From Forficula auricularia (Eukaryota; Arthropoda; Insecta; Dermaptera; Forficulidae): a stretch of DNA of 64,000 nucleotides. Shown one piece after another: positions 31,588-41,640 of this stretch (its first letter is position 1; every line of letters begins with the position of its first letter). The position numbers and the translations under genes are program-made. Below the pieces are notes generated by a model that saw only the letters and a list, made by a program, of their open reading frames with translations, had not been told where the DNA came from and did no database searches. The DNA lies in the NCBI GenBank assembly GCA_024734495.1, contig JALMQS010000030.1, positions 10,766,378 to 10,830,377 on the forward strand, in the 5' to 3' direction.

Positions 31588-32207
31588 ACCAAGGATGTCC
31601 AACCTTTTGACTTACACGGGCCGCATTTGTTTTTCTTTCAAATTGACTAATTCCATTGATATTTGTTAGCTAATAATGTAGAATAATGATATCCACCAAG
31701 GCAAAAAAAACAAAAATATCATAGCATTATGAACTTTGAGTTCTTTCCATTCAATATTTTGTTTTTAAATCATTTATCTCTCATACTTTTATTAGCAATT
31801 TGAAGTCTTTTAGAAATATGTATATCGAGTTTAATTATTTCTTAACATTTCCAAATTCTTGAATTAATTGAATGTTTTCTCTATATACATATAATGACGA
31901 GTATCCAATTAGTCCAAGTACAATAGTCAAAAGACCATTCATTTCTAGACTAATAGAAATTAAGAAATTAACTTCTACTAGTCTAAAACAGGTATGGGCT
32001 TGTATTTAGAATCGTTGCCTTGCAGGTCTGAACTGGTTTTGAATCTTTCCCTTAGCTGCTATAAAGAAAGAGAGATCATTCTATCCTGGGACTTTTTATT
32101 CATTTTTCTAGATTAATTATTTTATTTACTGAAATAATAAATATTTAAAAAAAGTGAAAACGTTAGTTAATATGAAGCAGAGTGGACCAACCCACAAATC
32201 TCATTTT
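31588..32207. other. hAT-like end, then unassigned AT-rich sequence
   Basis: CAAGGATGTCCAACC at 31590 with ACACGGGCCGCATTTG downstream is a typical hAT 5' end. No matching right end was found, so only the terminus is supported. The rest, including 31900-32207, shows nothing recognisable. Confidence 0.45.
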
Positions 32208-32761
32208 CGCCCGAGTAAAAATGAATTTGGACGCACTGGCGCTGCAACAGCGCCGCACGGGCTTTGCATGCCCGCAACACCGCTGCAACCCGCCTGTGAC
32301 GGTAGAAAAAAATTTAAATAGCCGAACATGACCATTATAAACTACAGAATCTTTAATAAAATTTACTATTAAAATTGAAAGTTAATTCGTTTTTTAATTA
32401 ATTATTTATTCACATAAATCTTTTTTATATAGTGTAGAGTTGTGTTGCAGCGGTGGTGCGGCTTTTAGCGTGCGGCGGTTTTTTCCTGCAAACGGCTGTG
32501 TTGCAGCGGTGTTGCAGCAAGGGATTTCAATAAAAATTAGATAGTGTGCAGCTGTGTTGCGGCGGTGTTGCAGCAAGAGATTTCAATAAAATTAGATAGC
32601 GTGTAGCTGTGGTGCGGCCGTAGTGCGGCTTTTAGCGTGCGGCGATTTTGTCCTGCAAACGGCTGTGGTGCGGCGGTAGTGCGGGCTTGAAGTGCGGGCG
32701 TCGTGCAGCTATGGTGCAGCGATTTTTTTTTTTTTAATCAATTTTCATTTTTACTCGGGCG
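32208..32761. mobile_element. DNA element with CGCCCGAG termini and G/C-skewed core
   Basis: The ends CGCCCGAGTAAAAATGAA and TTCATTTTTACTCGGGCG are perfect inverted repeats of 18 bp. Inside, 32420-32730 is a degenerate repeat of GTGTTGCAGCGGTGGTGCGGC-like words in which two about 60-bp blocks containing ATTTCAATAAAA-TTAGATAG recur. The left part has the complementary strand skew (CTGCAACAGCGCCGC). No target duplication and no transposase were identified; the superfamily is unknown. Confidence 0.6.
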
Positions 32762-33627
32762 CTGATAAACATCTATAATCTATTAAGTATTTGATAAAAC
32801 TAAATAGACAAAGTGGTCCAAACTTGGTTTTTAAACGTCCTTCTTGATTACAGCACAGGTACCACTTTTGCCCCGGACCTTATCCTCTATTTTGCTGGAT
32901 TTCTCATAAAAAACCAGAAGTGGGATGCTTTGCTTTTGAACTTCTCATATACCTAAGATTAAACTTTTTTAAAAATAACCTATTCTACCATCAGTTTTCT
33001 TTCGATAACTCAATGTTATATATTTTTTAGAATACATTTTAATGGAACTTGAAAAAAATGCATACATTGATTGATTATGAAAAATTTTAATTCGTGTCTT
33101 ATCTTGAGTTCCTCCGCTAAGCTTTCAATGAAAAACTAGAGGATTTTATCCTTGTTCTTGTTCCAAATGTGTCTATCGGAAAATATTGCACCGTTACCAG
33201 GATAGATGTTAGCTAATTTATTCTAAGATCAAATCTATCACATGGGGGTAAGTCGGCGACAGATTTTTTAGGGGGGTGATAACCCCCATTCCAACACGGG
33301 CTTAGCGAATGGTTGGATTGATGACTTTCATCGGAAATTTGGAATTAAAATACAAAGAGAAAAGACAAAAAGCGTTGCTTTCTCTTCTTGCTTTCCTACT
33401 ACTATACTCTCTGTTACATTTGCGCTCTTTTGTTGTCTAAACTATTGAACTGTTGGATATAAATAGAGAATCAGAACAACCGGAAGACGGCATTGTCAAA
33501 CTTCAAAATGAAGATTCTTAATTAAAATTTACAAAGGAAAAAACAAAAACAAAAAAAGAAACAGAAAATCCTTGGAAAATCCAAATGTCCATTATCTTAC
33601 TTCAAATAGCCTTAAAGACCTCTAGAA
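32762..33627. other. No recognised repeat; possible host DNA
   Basis: Mixed-complexity sequence without strong frames. A short GGGGGGTGATAACCCCC palindrome lies at about 33272-33288. Confidence 0.4.
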
Positions 33628-33677
33628 CAGGGCTGTCCAACCCGTGGCGCGCGGGCCGCAGTGCAATGAGTGTGGCC
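33628..33677 (+). mobile_element. hAT 5' terminus
   Basis: CAGGGCTGTCCAACCCG followed by GCGGGCCGCAGTG is a common hAT start. A MITE inserted directly downstream; the right end of the hAT is not found. Confidence 0.5.
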
Positions 33678-33845
33678 TGAGGGGTGAACCGCGATCTAAT
33701 ATAGTGTACACCTCTACTTCCACTTCCACTTTCATTTCCAAATAGAAGACAATAGATGAAGGGGAATTATCTAATGAATTCCAAAATAACTCCACATAAT
33801 TCCAAAGACGGTGTACATCTAATTCCAATCGTGGTTCACCGCTCG
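33678..33845. mobile_element. Intact MITE with GAGGGGTGAACCGCG ends
   Basis: TGAGGGGTGAACCGCGATC at the left and GATTGG-type CGTGGTTCACCGCTC at the right are inverted. The subterminal GTGTACACCT words also pair. Copies: 56289-56455 (other orientation) and the LINE-split copy at 27580/30282. About 168 bp, non-coding. Confidence 0.7.
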
Positions 33846-34573
33846 TTGTTACATAACAAATAAGAATTTGATATGTGTGGTTTTGGAGTAGTGTGTAAAA
33901 AAAAATTGAGACCAGCCTTTGATAGTTACGGCACCAAATTATCAATGCTTAAAATAATCCACGTACGCGTAATCTCGCTGATTGGCTAAAAAGATTAAAT
34001 GGAGGTCAGTGATTGGCCGTGGTTAAGCAATGAGTTTAATAAATTCGTTAGAGTTTAAAAATAATTTAAAAACTAAAATTTTCAAAGACGCCTCCCAGCC
34101 AGCAAACTGCCCGCAGAAGGCGGGGTTCACAGCTGGCAAATTATAATATAAATAGGTATAGGTGCTCAAAGTGTAATATGTTTTCGCTTCAAGTAAGTAT
34201 GGTTAAAAATCAGTACAAAAATCTTTGAAATTTTAAAAATTTCAACCCAAATTACTCCTAGTGGTTAAAAATAAACTTTTCTATAAAATTCAAAATTTTC
34301 AAAAAGATTTGAATTTTTTAAGTCAAGTTTGATACGGTTAATTTGAGGTGTACAAATTTTTGTCGGCCAGTGTAATCATCAAATGGTCTTGGATTATTCA
34401 AAGCCTTTGATTCTATAGTTCTTAAAAGTAACAAATAATATGAAAATTTAATTTTTATTTATTTATTTGATTATCATTCATTTGTTTTCAGTAATATGTT
34501 ATAAATTTTTATAATCAAATTAAAATTAATTTTAATTAATTTCTTGATTAGTTTTTGAGAATTTTTTATTTTA
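33846..34573. other. AT-rich, with a GC hairpin
   Basis: 34083-34140 carries CCAGCCAGCAAACTGCCCGC and GAAGGCGGGG, the reverse-strand relative of the hairpin at 26553-26612. TTTTTGTCGGCCAGTG near 34358 resembles the end of foldback B. No gene is seen. Confidence 0.45.
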
Positions 34574-34698
34574 ATATATAACTAAATATAACTAAACTTC
34601 TTGAGGATACAAATTCTCATTTAAATAGGTGTTGGTTTTATTCTTTTTTGACAAAAAAACACATTTTTATCATTTATTTTTCTTTATTTTATTTTATT

Positions 34699-34745
34699 GT
34701 TACCAGGAACGTTTCGACATTTACAATTATGTCATCATCAGCCTA
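34699..34745 (-). ncRNA. Hammerhead-ribozyme-like motif (PLE)
   Basis: The minus strand has helix I TTTTAGG, core CTGATGA, an extra T, helix II GACAT/ATGTC, GAAA, palindrome ACGT, then T, and helix I partner CCTGG. All conserved core bases are present. Confidence 0.65.
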
Positions 34746-34900
34746 AAACATTTCATCATTACACAATTTTTATACAATTAAAATTTCTTATAACACAGAC
34801 AAAAACTTAAAATTAATACCTTGGAACAATTTAAAGATGGTAAAAAATTTGTAAATTAAAATTAAATTAAATTTAAAATTTTTGTAATGATGAAATGTTT

Positions 34901-34953
34901 TAGGCTGATGATGACATACAGTAATAGTAAATGTCGAAACGTTCCTGGTAACA
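34901..34953 (+). ncRNA. Hammerhead-ribozyme-like motif (PLE)
   Basis: It is the inverted twin of the motif at 34699-34745, with a slightly longer helix II loop. Core CTGATGA starts at 34905 and GAAAC ends at 34940; AGG before the core pairs with CCT after the cleavage position. Confidence 0.65.
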
Positions 34954-35081
34954 ATAAAATAAAATAAAGAAAAATAAATGATAAAAATGTTTTTTTGTCA
35001 AAAAAGAATAAAACCAACGCCTATTTAAATGAGAATTTGTATCCTCAAGAAGTTTAGTTATATTTAGTTATATATTAATTT

Positions 35082-36590
35082 TAATTTTTCTTTTATTAGT
35101 TACATAACTATGTAACATTTATAATAATTTTAAATTTATTTAATAAAAATAATGTATTTAATATTTAACAAAATCCTCTGAAACTTGATAATGTTTAATA
35201 AATAAATAAATAATCTAAAAGAACAATTACATTTTCTTGAGTTTAAAATTTCAAATTTACGAAATGGTATTATTATAGCTAGAGATGGCAATTATGGAAA
35301 GCGAAACGGCGGAGTTTGTTGCTCTTGAGACCCTGACTAGGGGTAGTTAGGCAAGGGGTGGGGGTGGGGGTGAACATGGAGCAAACTACTTGTAATTGTC
35401 CCCATTCGACCATCTTACCCACCTCGTTGATTTACATAACACGAATATCTTGGTGAATTCAAGAGTGCTAACTTCTCTCTCTTTCTCTTTCTACCTGAAT
35501 TAACCCTCCCCCATTGTGGGGGGGGGGGGGTTAACACCCTTACTTTCACTTCATCCCCAATTTATGGATCACTTAAGAAATTATCTTGAATTGCATGAAT
35601 TCAGAAAAATTATCTGATTTAACTTGGCATTAATTTGAGTCTAAATGATTCAATGATAATTTCTTGATCTACTAATATTTATTGTAACCCAAGAATAAAG
35701 TTTATTTTAATAATATAAAGTTGAATAGCAAGTTTTTCAAAATTTATATCAATAGAATAGTTTTGTGATTCTACATATATCTCTATGTTCACCGACCTCC
35801 ACGTTAAACGGTTCAACTGATTGACTTGAAATTTGAAACAAATACTCCTGAGGCGTCAAGTAAGTGGTGTGATTAACAAAAAATCAACTTTTAGTCCCAG
35901 GAGAAACTTCAGAATTGTTTTTTCTATTCTTATTTCAAGTTCTTTGAAGAAACCTCTAATTGAATTTTTTCTACAAATTTATATTTCATCTTTTTAAAAC
36001 CAACAAACAGTTACATAACATGAATTTCAAAAACAGTCATAAAAACTTTTATTACGAATTCAAACGTTTCAAAAAATTCTTCCTATTTAAGTACATTTTT
36101 TAACACAATTTTTTTTGCAATAATAATACTAAAACAAATACATTTTATACATTTTTCATTGTTAAAAAGAGGATTTCTACCAAAACGTTTGAACGTTTTT
36201 GTGAGTTTCCTTAAAAATTGTATTTTCATTTATATTATATATAAATAATAAAAGAAATCAATAATATATTTATCAAACATTTTGGGAGACTATGCCGGAC
36301 AGTAGGCGATGCAAAATTTTTTGGACAAGTAAAACAAACCCCATTATTAAGGGGTGGGATACATTAAAAATCAGATAGCTTATTGCTCAGAAAAAGATTT
36401 TTATCATTAACAGGGAGTAATTTAAAAAAAAATCTGTTTTGGAGGCTGAGAATGTAAGAATTCTTATTTTCCTAAAGTTTAAGGTACGATCGCTGACCAC
36501 AATTTTAGTCTAAATTACTTAAACGAGCGTAATGTCCGCTCAATTGACAGCGTTGGATTTAATCGGTTACCAAATAGCCGTAAAATTATA
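35082..36590. other. Mixed sequence; unique block 35280-35580
   Basis: 35280-35580 is GC-richer and not repeated here, with GGGTGGGGGTGGGGGTGAA and a G12-13 run. A minus-strand donor-like TGG|GTAAGA ends an open stretch near 35415. 36040-36220 has inverted ACGTTT words. Nothing can be assigned. Confidence 0.35.
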
Positions 36591-37420
36591 TACCAGGTGT
36601 ATGCATATGAAATGAGCCTTTTACGATAGATAACAGTATAAGTTATTTTTATTTTGAACGAACCATAACTTTATTATTTTTTCATTGCTTTGGCATCTGT
36701 CAACAACGTTCAGTGTTGAAAATTTGATTTGCATTACAACACCATAAAAAAATTTCGTGTTAAAAATATCGAATTTTGTGCCTACAGCATACTATATGCT
36801 GACAGCATTAAATTTTTTGTTATCATTTAAAGAAAAACGCGGCAGAATCTCAACGAATGCTTGAAGAAGCTTATGGTAGTCACGCTCTATCATTAGCAAC
36901 ATGCAAAAAATGGTTTCAACGATGACGATGGGACCAGAAAGGTGTCGTCTATCATGAGCTATTGAAACCTGCTGAAACTGTAAATGCTAAAAGCTACCAA
37001 CAACAATTAATTGATTTGAACAATGCATTGCAGGAAAAACGGCTAGAATATCAAAAATGGCAACATAAAGTGATTTTACTTCATGGCAATGCTCCTTCAT
37101 ATAAAGCAAAAACGGTTCAGGATACGCTGGAAGCATTCAACTGGGAATTGCTTTCACATGCGGCTTACTCACCAGACCTGGCTCCTTCCGACTACCACCT
37201 GTTACCACGCACTTAAAGAGTAGCACTTCAAAACTTATGAAAAAGTCGAAAAATGGGTCAATGAATGGTTTTCTTCCAAAGACCAGCAGTTTTTTTGGAA
37301 GGGGATCCACCAATTGACAGAAAATATGAGAAAGGAAGCATTGAAAAGCAACGTGATAGAAGTTTTTAAATTACGTCACATTTTAAATTAATTATAATTA
37401 AATCTCATATACCTAATAAG
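36591..37420 (+). mobile_element. mariner element (DD34D type), internally deleted
   Basis: The left terminal repeat TACCAGGTGTATGCATATGA is typical of mariner. A degraded counterpart (CTCATATACCTAATAA) lies at 37403-37418. The transposase is read in pieces between them. A TA precedes the left end. It is dead through deletion, stops and a catalytic substitution. Confidence 0.8.
36835..37392 (+). pseudogene. mariner transposase remnant
   Basis: N-terminal KKNAAESQRMLEEAYG, then SLATCKKWFQR and a stop are the first helix-turn-helix. A deletion removes the second DNA-binding helix and the first catalytic Asp (TGDEKW region). The frame 36962-37216 resumes with ELLKPAETVNAKSY and QHKVILLHGNAPSYKAKT, where the second catalytic Asp of HDNAPSH is Gly, and continues YSPDLAPSDYHL with the third Asp present. 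After a stop, scraps of the C-terminus follow in shifted frames. Subfamily is probably irritans/mellifera-like, not tested. Confidence 0.85.
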
Positions 37421-38472
37421 AATCAGTAAATAACAAATTGATTATTCAATTTTCAAATTAAAAATTAGATATCTACTAATTAATTTTAATAAAAATAATT
37501 TTATTTATTTTTTTAATTATAATTGGAAATGTTATTAAATTTATAATTGATTTAATCCCATAAATGTTTAATAACAAATAAAATAAAATTTATTAAAAAG
37601 CAGTGAGAGAGACAAGTGATAAAAAGAATATTTCAAAATGGAATTTGAATAAAATTGCTTAATAATTCATTCATTCGCATTTTCATTTTCTAATTTATCT
37701 CTCTCTCTCTCTCTCCTTTTCAAATGATAGATACCAAAGTATAGAGGGTCTATATATCTCTATACCCGTGCTTGGGGGGATGTAATATTCATTTGCAAAG
37801 AATCTGCGCTTGCCCGGGCAGGCAGGCAGGCATAGTAGCTAGCTAGCTAGCAGCTATACCATTATTAAATCCTGCCAGCCAGGAATTTCTATTAATTATT
37901 AACAGCAGCCAAGAGTGGTGATTAATATCTGTTTTTCCTTTTGTTTTAGGTAACGGCTGTTTTTTCCACCATCGCTTTGCTTCTTCTCTTTCTTCATTGT
38001 AAGTTTATTAAATGAAAAGAAAGAAAAAAAAACAAAATTCGCTCAATACTTTTTACACCCTTATTCGCGAGGGGTAAGTTAGCGTACAAGACCCCTACGA
38101 AACCGCGAATACTATCCAACCCTTATATATATATAGACTACTTTGTTTTAAGCTCCATTTTACCCTTTCAAAAAGGGGACTTTTTAATGTCATTTCAACC
38201 CCTGCTAAATAAACCACAGGCTCTATTAATCCGATTATTGTACTAATAGATAGCCAATGTTCTAAAGGTGAAAAACTACATGCTTTAGAAATAAAAATAT
38301 AATAATAATAATCGTATTAATTCAGACTAAACTACTAGTATTTTCTTTACTACCTATTTGAAATTATTATTATATCAACTTTAGTATATACTGAATACTT
38401 TTTCTAAAGTTGCGAATCCTTTTATTACTTTCCCAAACAAAAAAATTAAAAATTTTATATGGGAAAGTATTA
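37421..38472. other. Partly unique sequence, possible host DNA
   Basis: 37600-38060 shows no repeat family; it has a CT run at 37696, GGCAGGCAGGCAGG and GCTAGCTAGCTAG microsatellites and a possible small exon at 37950-37998. 38190-38470 is AT-rich without features. Confidence 0.4.
37950..37998 (+). other. Candidate 49-nt host exon
   Basis: It lies between a strong acceptor (CCTTTTGTTTTAG) and a consensus donor (ATT|GTAAGT). Frame 1 translates as VTAVFSTIALLLLFLH, a hydrophobic segment like part of a signal peptide or membrane helix. No second exon on this strand was found, and one of the other two frames is also open, so this rests only on splice consensus. Confidence 0.25.
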
Positions 38473-38651
38473 CCCCGTATAGCACAGAGACCAAAATAAA
38501 ACCCAAATGCAACTTTTTTGATTGGTTGAATTATAGTCATTATAATAATAAAACTTGAGTAAGATACGAGGTAGGTTTCACAAAAAAAGAATTAAAACAA
38601 AATTGAGTTTTGAATTCGATATATTTCGGGGGTTAGCCCATCATCTCCATT

Positions 38652-39106
38652 AGCTTATACCCTTAGATCATATGGAATCACTCCTGCTTTATACAAGAAC
38701 AACAATTTAGGCTCCCAATTAATTAACAATAAAATAGACAAAATTGATAAATTAGACAAATCAGGAGTGTATAAATTAACTTGTCAAGATTGTGATGCTT
38801 TTTATATTGGGCAGACAGGTCGCGCTTTCAAAATACGTTACTCCGAGCATGTAAGAGCCCTTAATCATCTCAACAAATCCGATAACATTAATTTAGATTC
38901 GACCTCAGCCTTCGCAATTCACTTACATGAATCTAACCATTCACCCTCTAATAATAACCCTATCCCCATTCATTTTGAAAGAAAAGGCCTTGAAATTGGA
39001 CCTCTTGGAATCCACCGAGATAAAAATAGCTCTCTCTAATAATTCAAATATTTTAAATAATCAATTGGAAGTGTATAAAAATACAATTATTGATTATATG
39101 TTATAA
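38652..39106 (+). pseudogene. PLE GIY-YIG endonuclease
   Basis: The frame reads SYGITPALYKNNNLGSQL, then KSGVYKLTCQDCDAFYIGQ and TGRAFKIRYSEHVRAL, later SAFAIHLHESNHS. GVY and YIG give the GIY-YIG core, TGR supplies the catalytic Arg, and the two Cys and two His are those conserved in Penelope nucleases. The codon at 38767 is GTG (the V of GVY), not a start. A frameshift near 38995 moves the C-terminus to LLESTEIKIALSNNSN and INQLEVY-type sequence ending at 39106. The upstream reverse transcriptase is absent. Confidence 0.85.
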
Positions 39107-39393
39107 TAAATTAAATAAACATTCCTTCCATTGTTTGCACATTGAACATACTAGGGTAATTGCACTCTCTCATATACCTTTCAAGTTGTACCTTCTCAGG
39201 TACTTGTCCATTCGTCATTATAATAGCAGGTATAGATCCCTTTCAGCCAGCTCAAATCTCAATAGAAAATATTAATTCTTAGAACAACTTCTCCTCTTCC
39301 CCTACATTCCCCCTACCACATACATTTAAAAAAAATTTTTTTAAAAATTCTTACTTGTAAAACTATTTTTCCAATATGTAATCAGTTTTCTTA

Positions 39394-39436
39394 GACTCCT
39401 GATGATGGGCTAACCCCCGAAATATATCGAATTCAA
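39394..39436 (+). ncRNA. Hammerhead-ribozyme-like motif (PLE family B)
   Basis: CTGATGA starts at 39399, followed by T, helix II GGG/CCC, GAAA and the palindrome ATATAT followed by C. GACTC before the core and GAATT after C can form helix I with one mismatch and one wobble. It stands about 290 bp after the endonuclease stop. Confidence 0.65.
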
Positions 39437-39735
39437 AACTCAATTTTGTTTTATTTCTTTTTTTGTGAAACCTACCTCGTATCTTACTCAAGTTTTATTA
39501 TTATATTAAAATGTTTCACCTAGAACCAACACCGAACTCCTTAAAAGTTATAGTCATTATATAGTTTTAATTAGGTTGACTTACGGTTTCTAAACAGTAG
39601 TTATGTCTCGTTTTTTTCCGTTTTGCAACTGTTGTATTATCGTTAAATTATAGTCGCAAAGATTATAATGCAACCGTTCCAAACAAGTTGTCGCCAACAT
39701 TTTTGTCACCGATTTGAAACTGTTTATTTATAATT

Positions 39736-40330
39736 TTATATTTCTTTGATTTGATTAATATAATGAATAATTACATAATTCTTTAATAAAAAACAATAAT
39801 CAACATTATATATTATATTAATCAAATCAAAGAAATATTTAATTATAAATAAACAGTTCCAAATCGGTTCCAAAAATAAATTTTTTATAATTTTTCTAAC
39901 TGATATGACAATGAACAATTGACCTATCAATGAGAAGTGTTTTGGCCGCGCTTTATTTGAAAAATGGTGATCCATCCGAATGTCTAGCGGGCTATACGCA
40001 AAATGACGTTGGATTGTAGCTAAGTGGATCACATCTTTTTTCTCTCCTGGTCCAGATTTAAGACTCCACAGACTTTAATAGCATAATCCGCAATTGTCTT
40101 GTGATAAAATATATTTTTCAAATAAAGCGCGGCCAAAACACTTCTCATTGATAGGTCAATTATTCTTTGTCATATCAGTTAGAAAAATTATAAAAAATTT
40201 ATTTAAGATCATTATTTCAAGTTAGAAATATATAAGTTCAAATATTATTTTCACTCAATATTTGACAAAAATTCCATACACTTGATTCGTGATTGAATCA
40301 AATGTAGAAAACATTCGGTTCCAAAAATGT
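39736..40330 (-). repeat. Diverged relative of the 445-bp unit
   Basis: Read on the minus strand it shares TTTTTGTCAAATATTGAGTG, ATTTGAACTTATATATTTCT, CAATCCAACGTCATTTTGCG and CTAGACATTCGGATGGATCA with the array at 21798-23241. The protein-like stretch is TIADYAIKVCGVLNLDQERK here. It is followed by an inverted partial copy, as at the end of the array. Confidence 0.7.
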
Positions 40331-40535
40331 TGGCGACAACCTTTTGGAACGGTTGCATTATAATCTTTGCGACTATAATTTAACGATAATACAACAGTTG
40401 CAAAACGGAAAAAAACGAGACATAACTACCGTTTAGAAACCGTAATTCAACCTAATTAAAACTATATAAAGACTATAATTCAACAAATCAAAAAAGTTGC
40501 ATTTGGGTTTTATTTTTGTCTCTGTGCTATACGGG

Positions 40536-40893
40536 ACAGGGTGAAGTACTACAATAGTACTACAATTAGGAACCAAAATTTAAAAAAATCGTAAATCTAT
40601 TGACTTTTTTGGAGGGGAAATATGCAAGTAAAAAATGTATATGTATGTATAGACGTATCCCTCAAAATGTCTTAATATCTCCAAAAATCAAAAATGCGAG
40701 AAATTTCAAAATAATCTTAAAATAATTCTATATACTTATGGGTCATATTATGTTCTCATTTATCCAAGAGATATCACCATTTTACAGTTTTGCGAAAAAT
40801 CGAAAAATTTTGTTTTTAAATTATTCTCATATTTTACTTCTTTTGCATTTATTCCTAAAATGAACTTAACTCCATTACATTTTAAAATATTGT
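40536..40893. other. No recognised feature
   Basis: AT-rich; TATGTATGTATAGACG near 40640. No open frame or repeat family identified. Confidence 0.4.
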
Positions 40894-41130
40894 AAAGTAA
40901 GTGACCCAAAAGTGGACATACCTCTTAAAAGCGGAGATCTTAAAACATGGGTATTTAAAATTAGTTACGCCCCAAATTCTGTCTGCTGTAATTCCTTCGC
41001 CTTCTCAACAGTATTGCAAGAGAGGCCAACATAATATAATGAATTTGGGGCCTATTTGCCCTTATTTCAAACACAAATGTTTTAAGATGTCCTCTTTAAG
41101 AGTGGTGTCAACTTTTGGGTCACTTATTTT
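40894..41130. mobile_element. Small foldback element
   Basis: AAGTAAGTGACCCAAAAGT at the left and its complement at the right enclose further inverted words (CTTAAAAGCGGAGATCTTAA against its mate, GAATTTGGGGC against GCCCCAAATTC). Non-coding, about 237 bp. Confidence 0.65.
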
Positions 41131-41152
41131 AATCGATTTTTTTGCTGAATAT

Positions 41153-41640
41153 AGGGTCACCCATATCTTTTTGACGATTTCAATCTTAAATAAAATATGT
41201 TAAAAACATGGTGGAGAAACGATGGCGCGCTCTATTGGAGGCATAAAAGTGGAAATTTCGTTTTGTATAGAATAACAGTGGCATGATCGTTTCAAGAAGG
41301 AAAAATGTGCGTTCTCTATAACGGAGTGCTATTTTCGTTGTGGTGAATCTGTGAAATGCATGGAACACGCGAGTTTCGAAAAGATTTTGCGATTCCACCT
41401 CGAGAACGTATTCCCCAAACTCGCGTGTTCCATGCATTTCACAGATTCACCACAACGAAAATAGCACTCCGTTATAGAGAACGCACATTTTTCCTTCTTG
41501 AAATGATCATGGCACTGTTATTCTATACAAAACGAAATTTCCACTTTTACGCTACCGATAGAACGCGCCATTGTTTCTCCACCGCGTTTGTAACAGATTT
41601 TAGTTAAGATTGAAATCGTCAAAAAGATATGGCTGACCCT
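41153..41640. mobile_element. Near-perfect foldback element
   Basis: Arms of about 225 bp (AGGGTCACCCATATCTTTTT, TGAAATGCATGGAACACGCG) face each other across a spacer of about 37 bp. Because the arms match so well, similar 83-codon frames appear on both strands (41186-41437 minus, 41356-41607 plus). They are mirror images and not evidence of a gene. Confidence 0.75.

Larger units (their letters stand above)
34574..35081. mobile_element. PLE inverted repeat with paired hammerhead-like motifs
   Basis: Arms 34574-34765 and 34880-35081 are near-perfect inverted copies (AACTTCTTGAGGATACAAAT, GGTGTTGGTTTTATTC, GTTACCAGGAACG). The central spacer is AT-rich. Each arm carries one hammerhead-like motif, on opposite strands and pointing outward. 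The word GGTGTTGGTT also occurs in the PLE 3' terminus. It is non-coding. Confidence 0.75.
38545..39547 (+). mobile_element. Penelope-like element (family B), 5'-truncated and inverted
   Basis: It is bracketed by a 14-bp duplication TTATAGTCATTATA (38531-38544, 39548-39561). From left: an inverted copy of the 3' repeat (38545-38650), an endonuclease ORF, a spacer, a hammerhead-like motif, and the 3' end TTCACCTAGAACCAACACCG, CTCCTTAAAAG. An inverted leading fragment and variable duplications are usual for Penelope insertions. The reverse transcriptase is missing. Confidence 0.85.
38473..40535. mobile_element. Foldback D, about 2 kb, with two insertions
   Basis: The ends CCCGTATAGCACAGAGACC and its complement are inverted. 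The arms (ATAAAACCCAAATGCAAC, GTTATGTCTCGTTTTTTTCC, AGTCGCAAAGATTATAATGC, GTCGCCAACATTTTTG) are copied at the right end. The left arm is interrupted by a PLE with a 14-bp duplication. The centre is occupied by a relative of the 445-bp unit. No target duplication for the foldback itself was recognised. Confidence 0.7.

Noticed and set aside
31588..33677. One complete hAT between the two GGGCCGCA termini
   Set aside because: Both termini are left-type ends in the same orientation, so they cannot be the two ends of one element.
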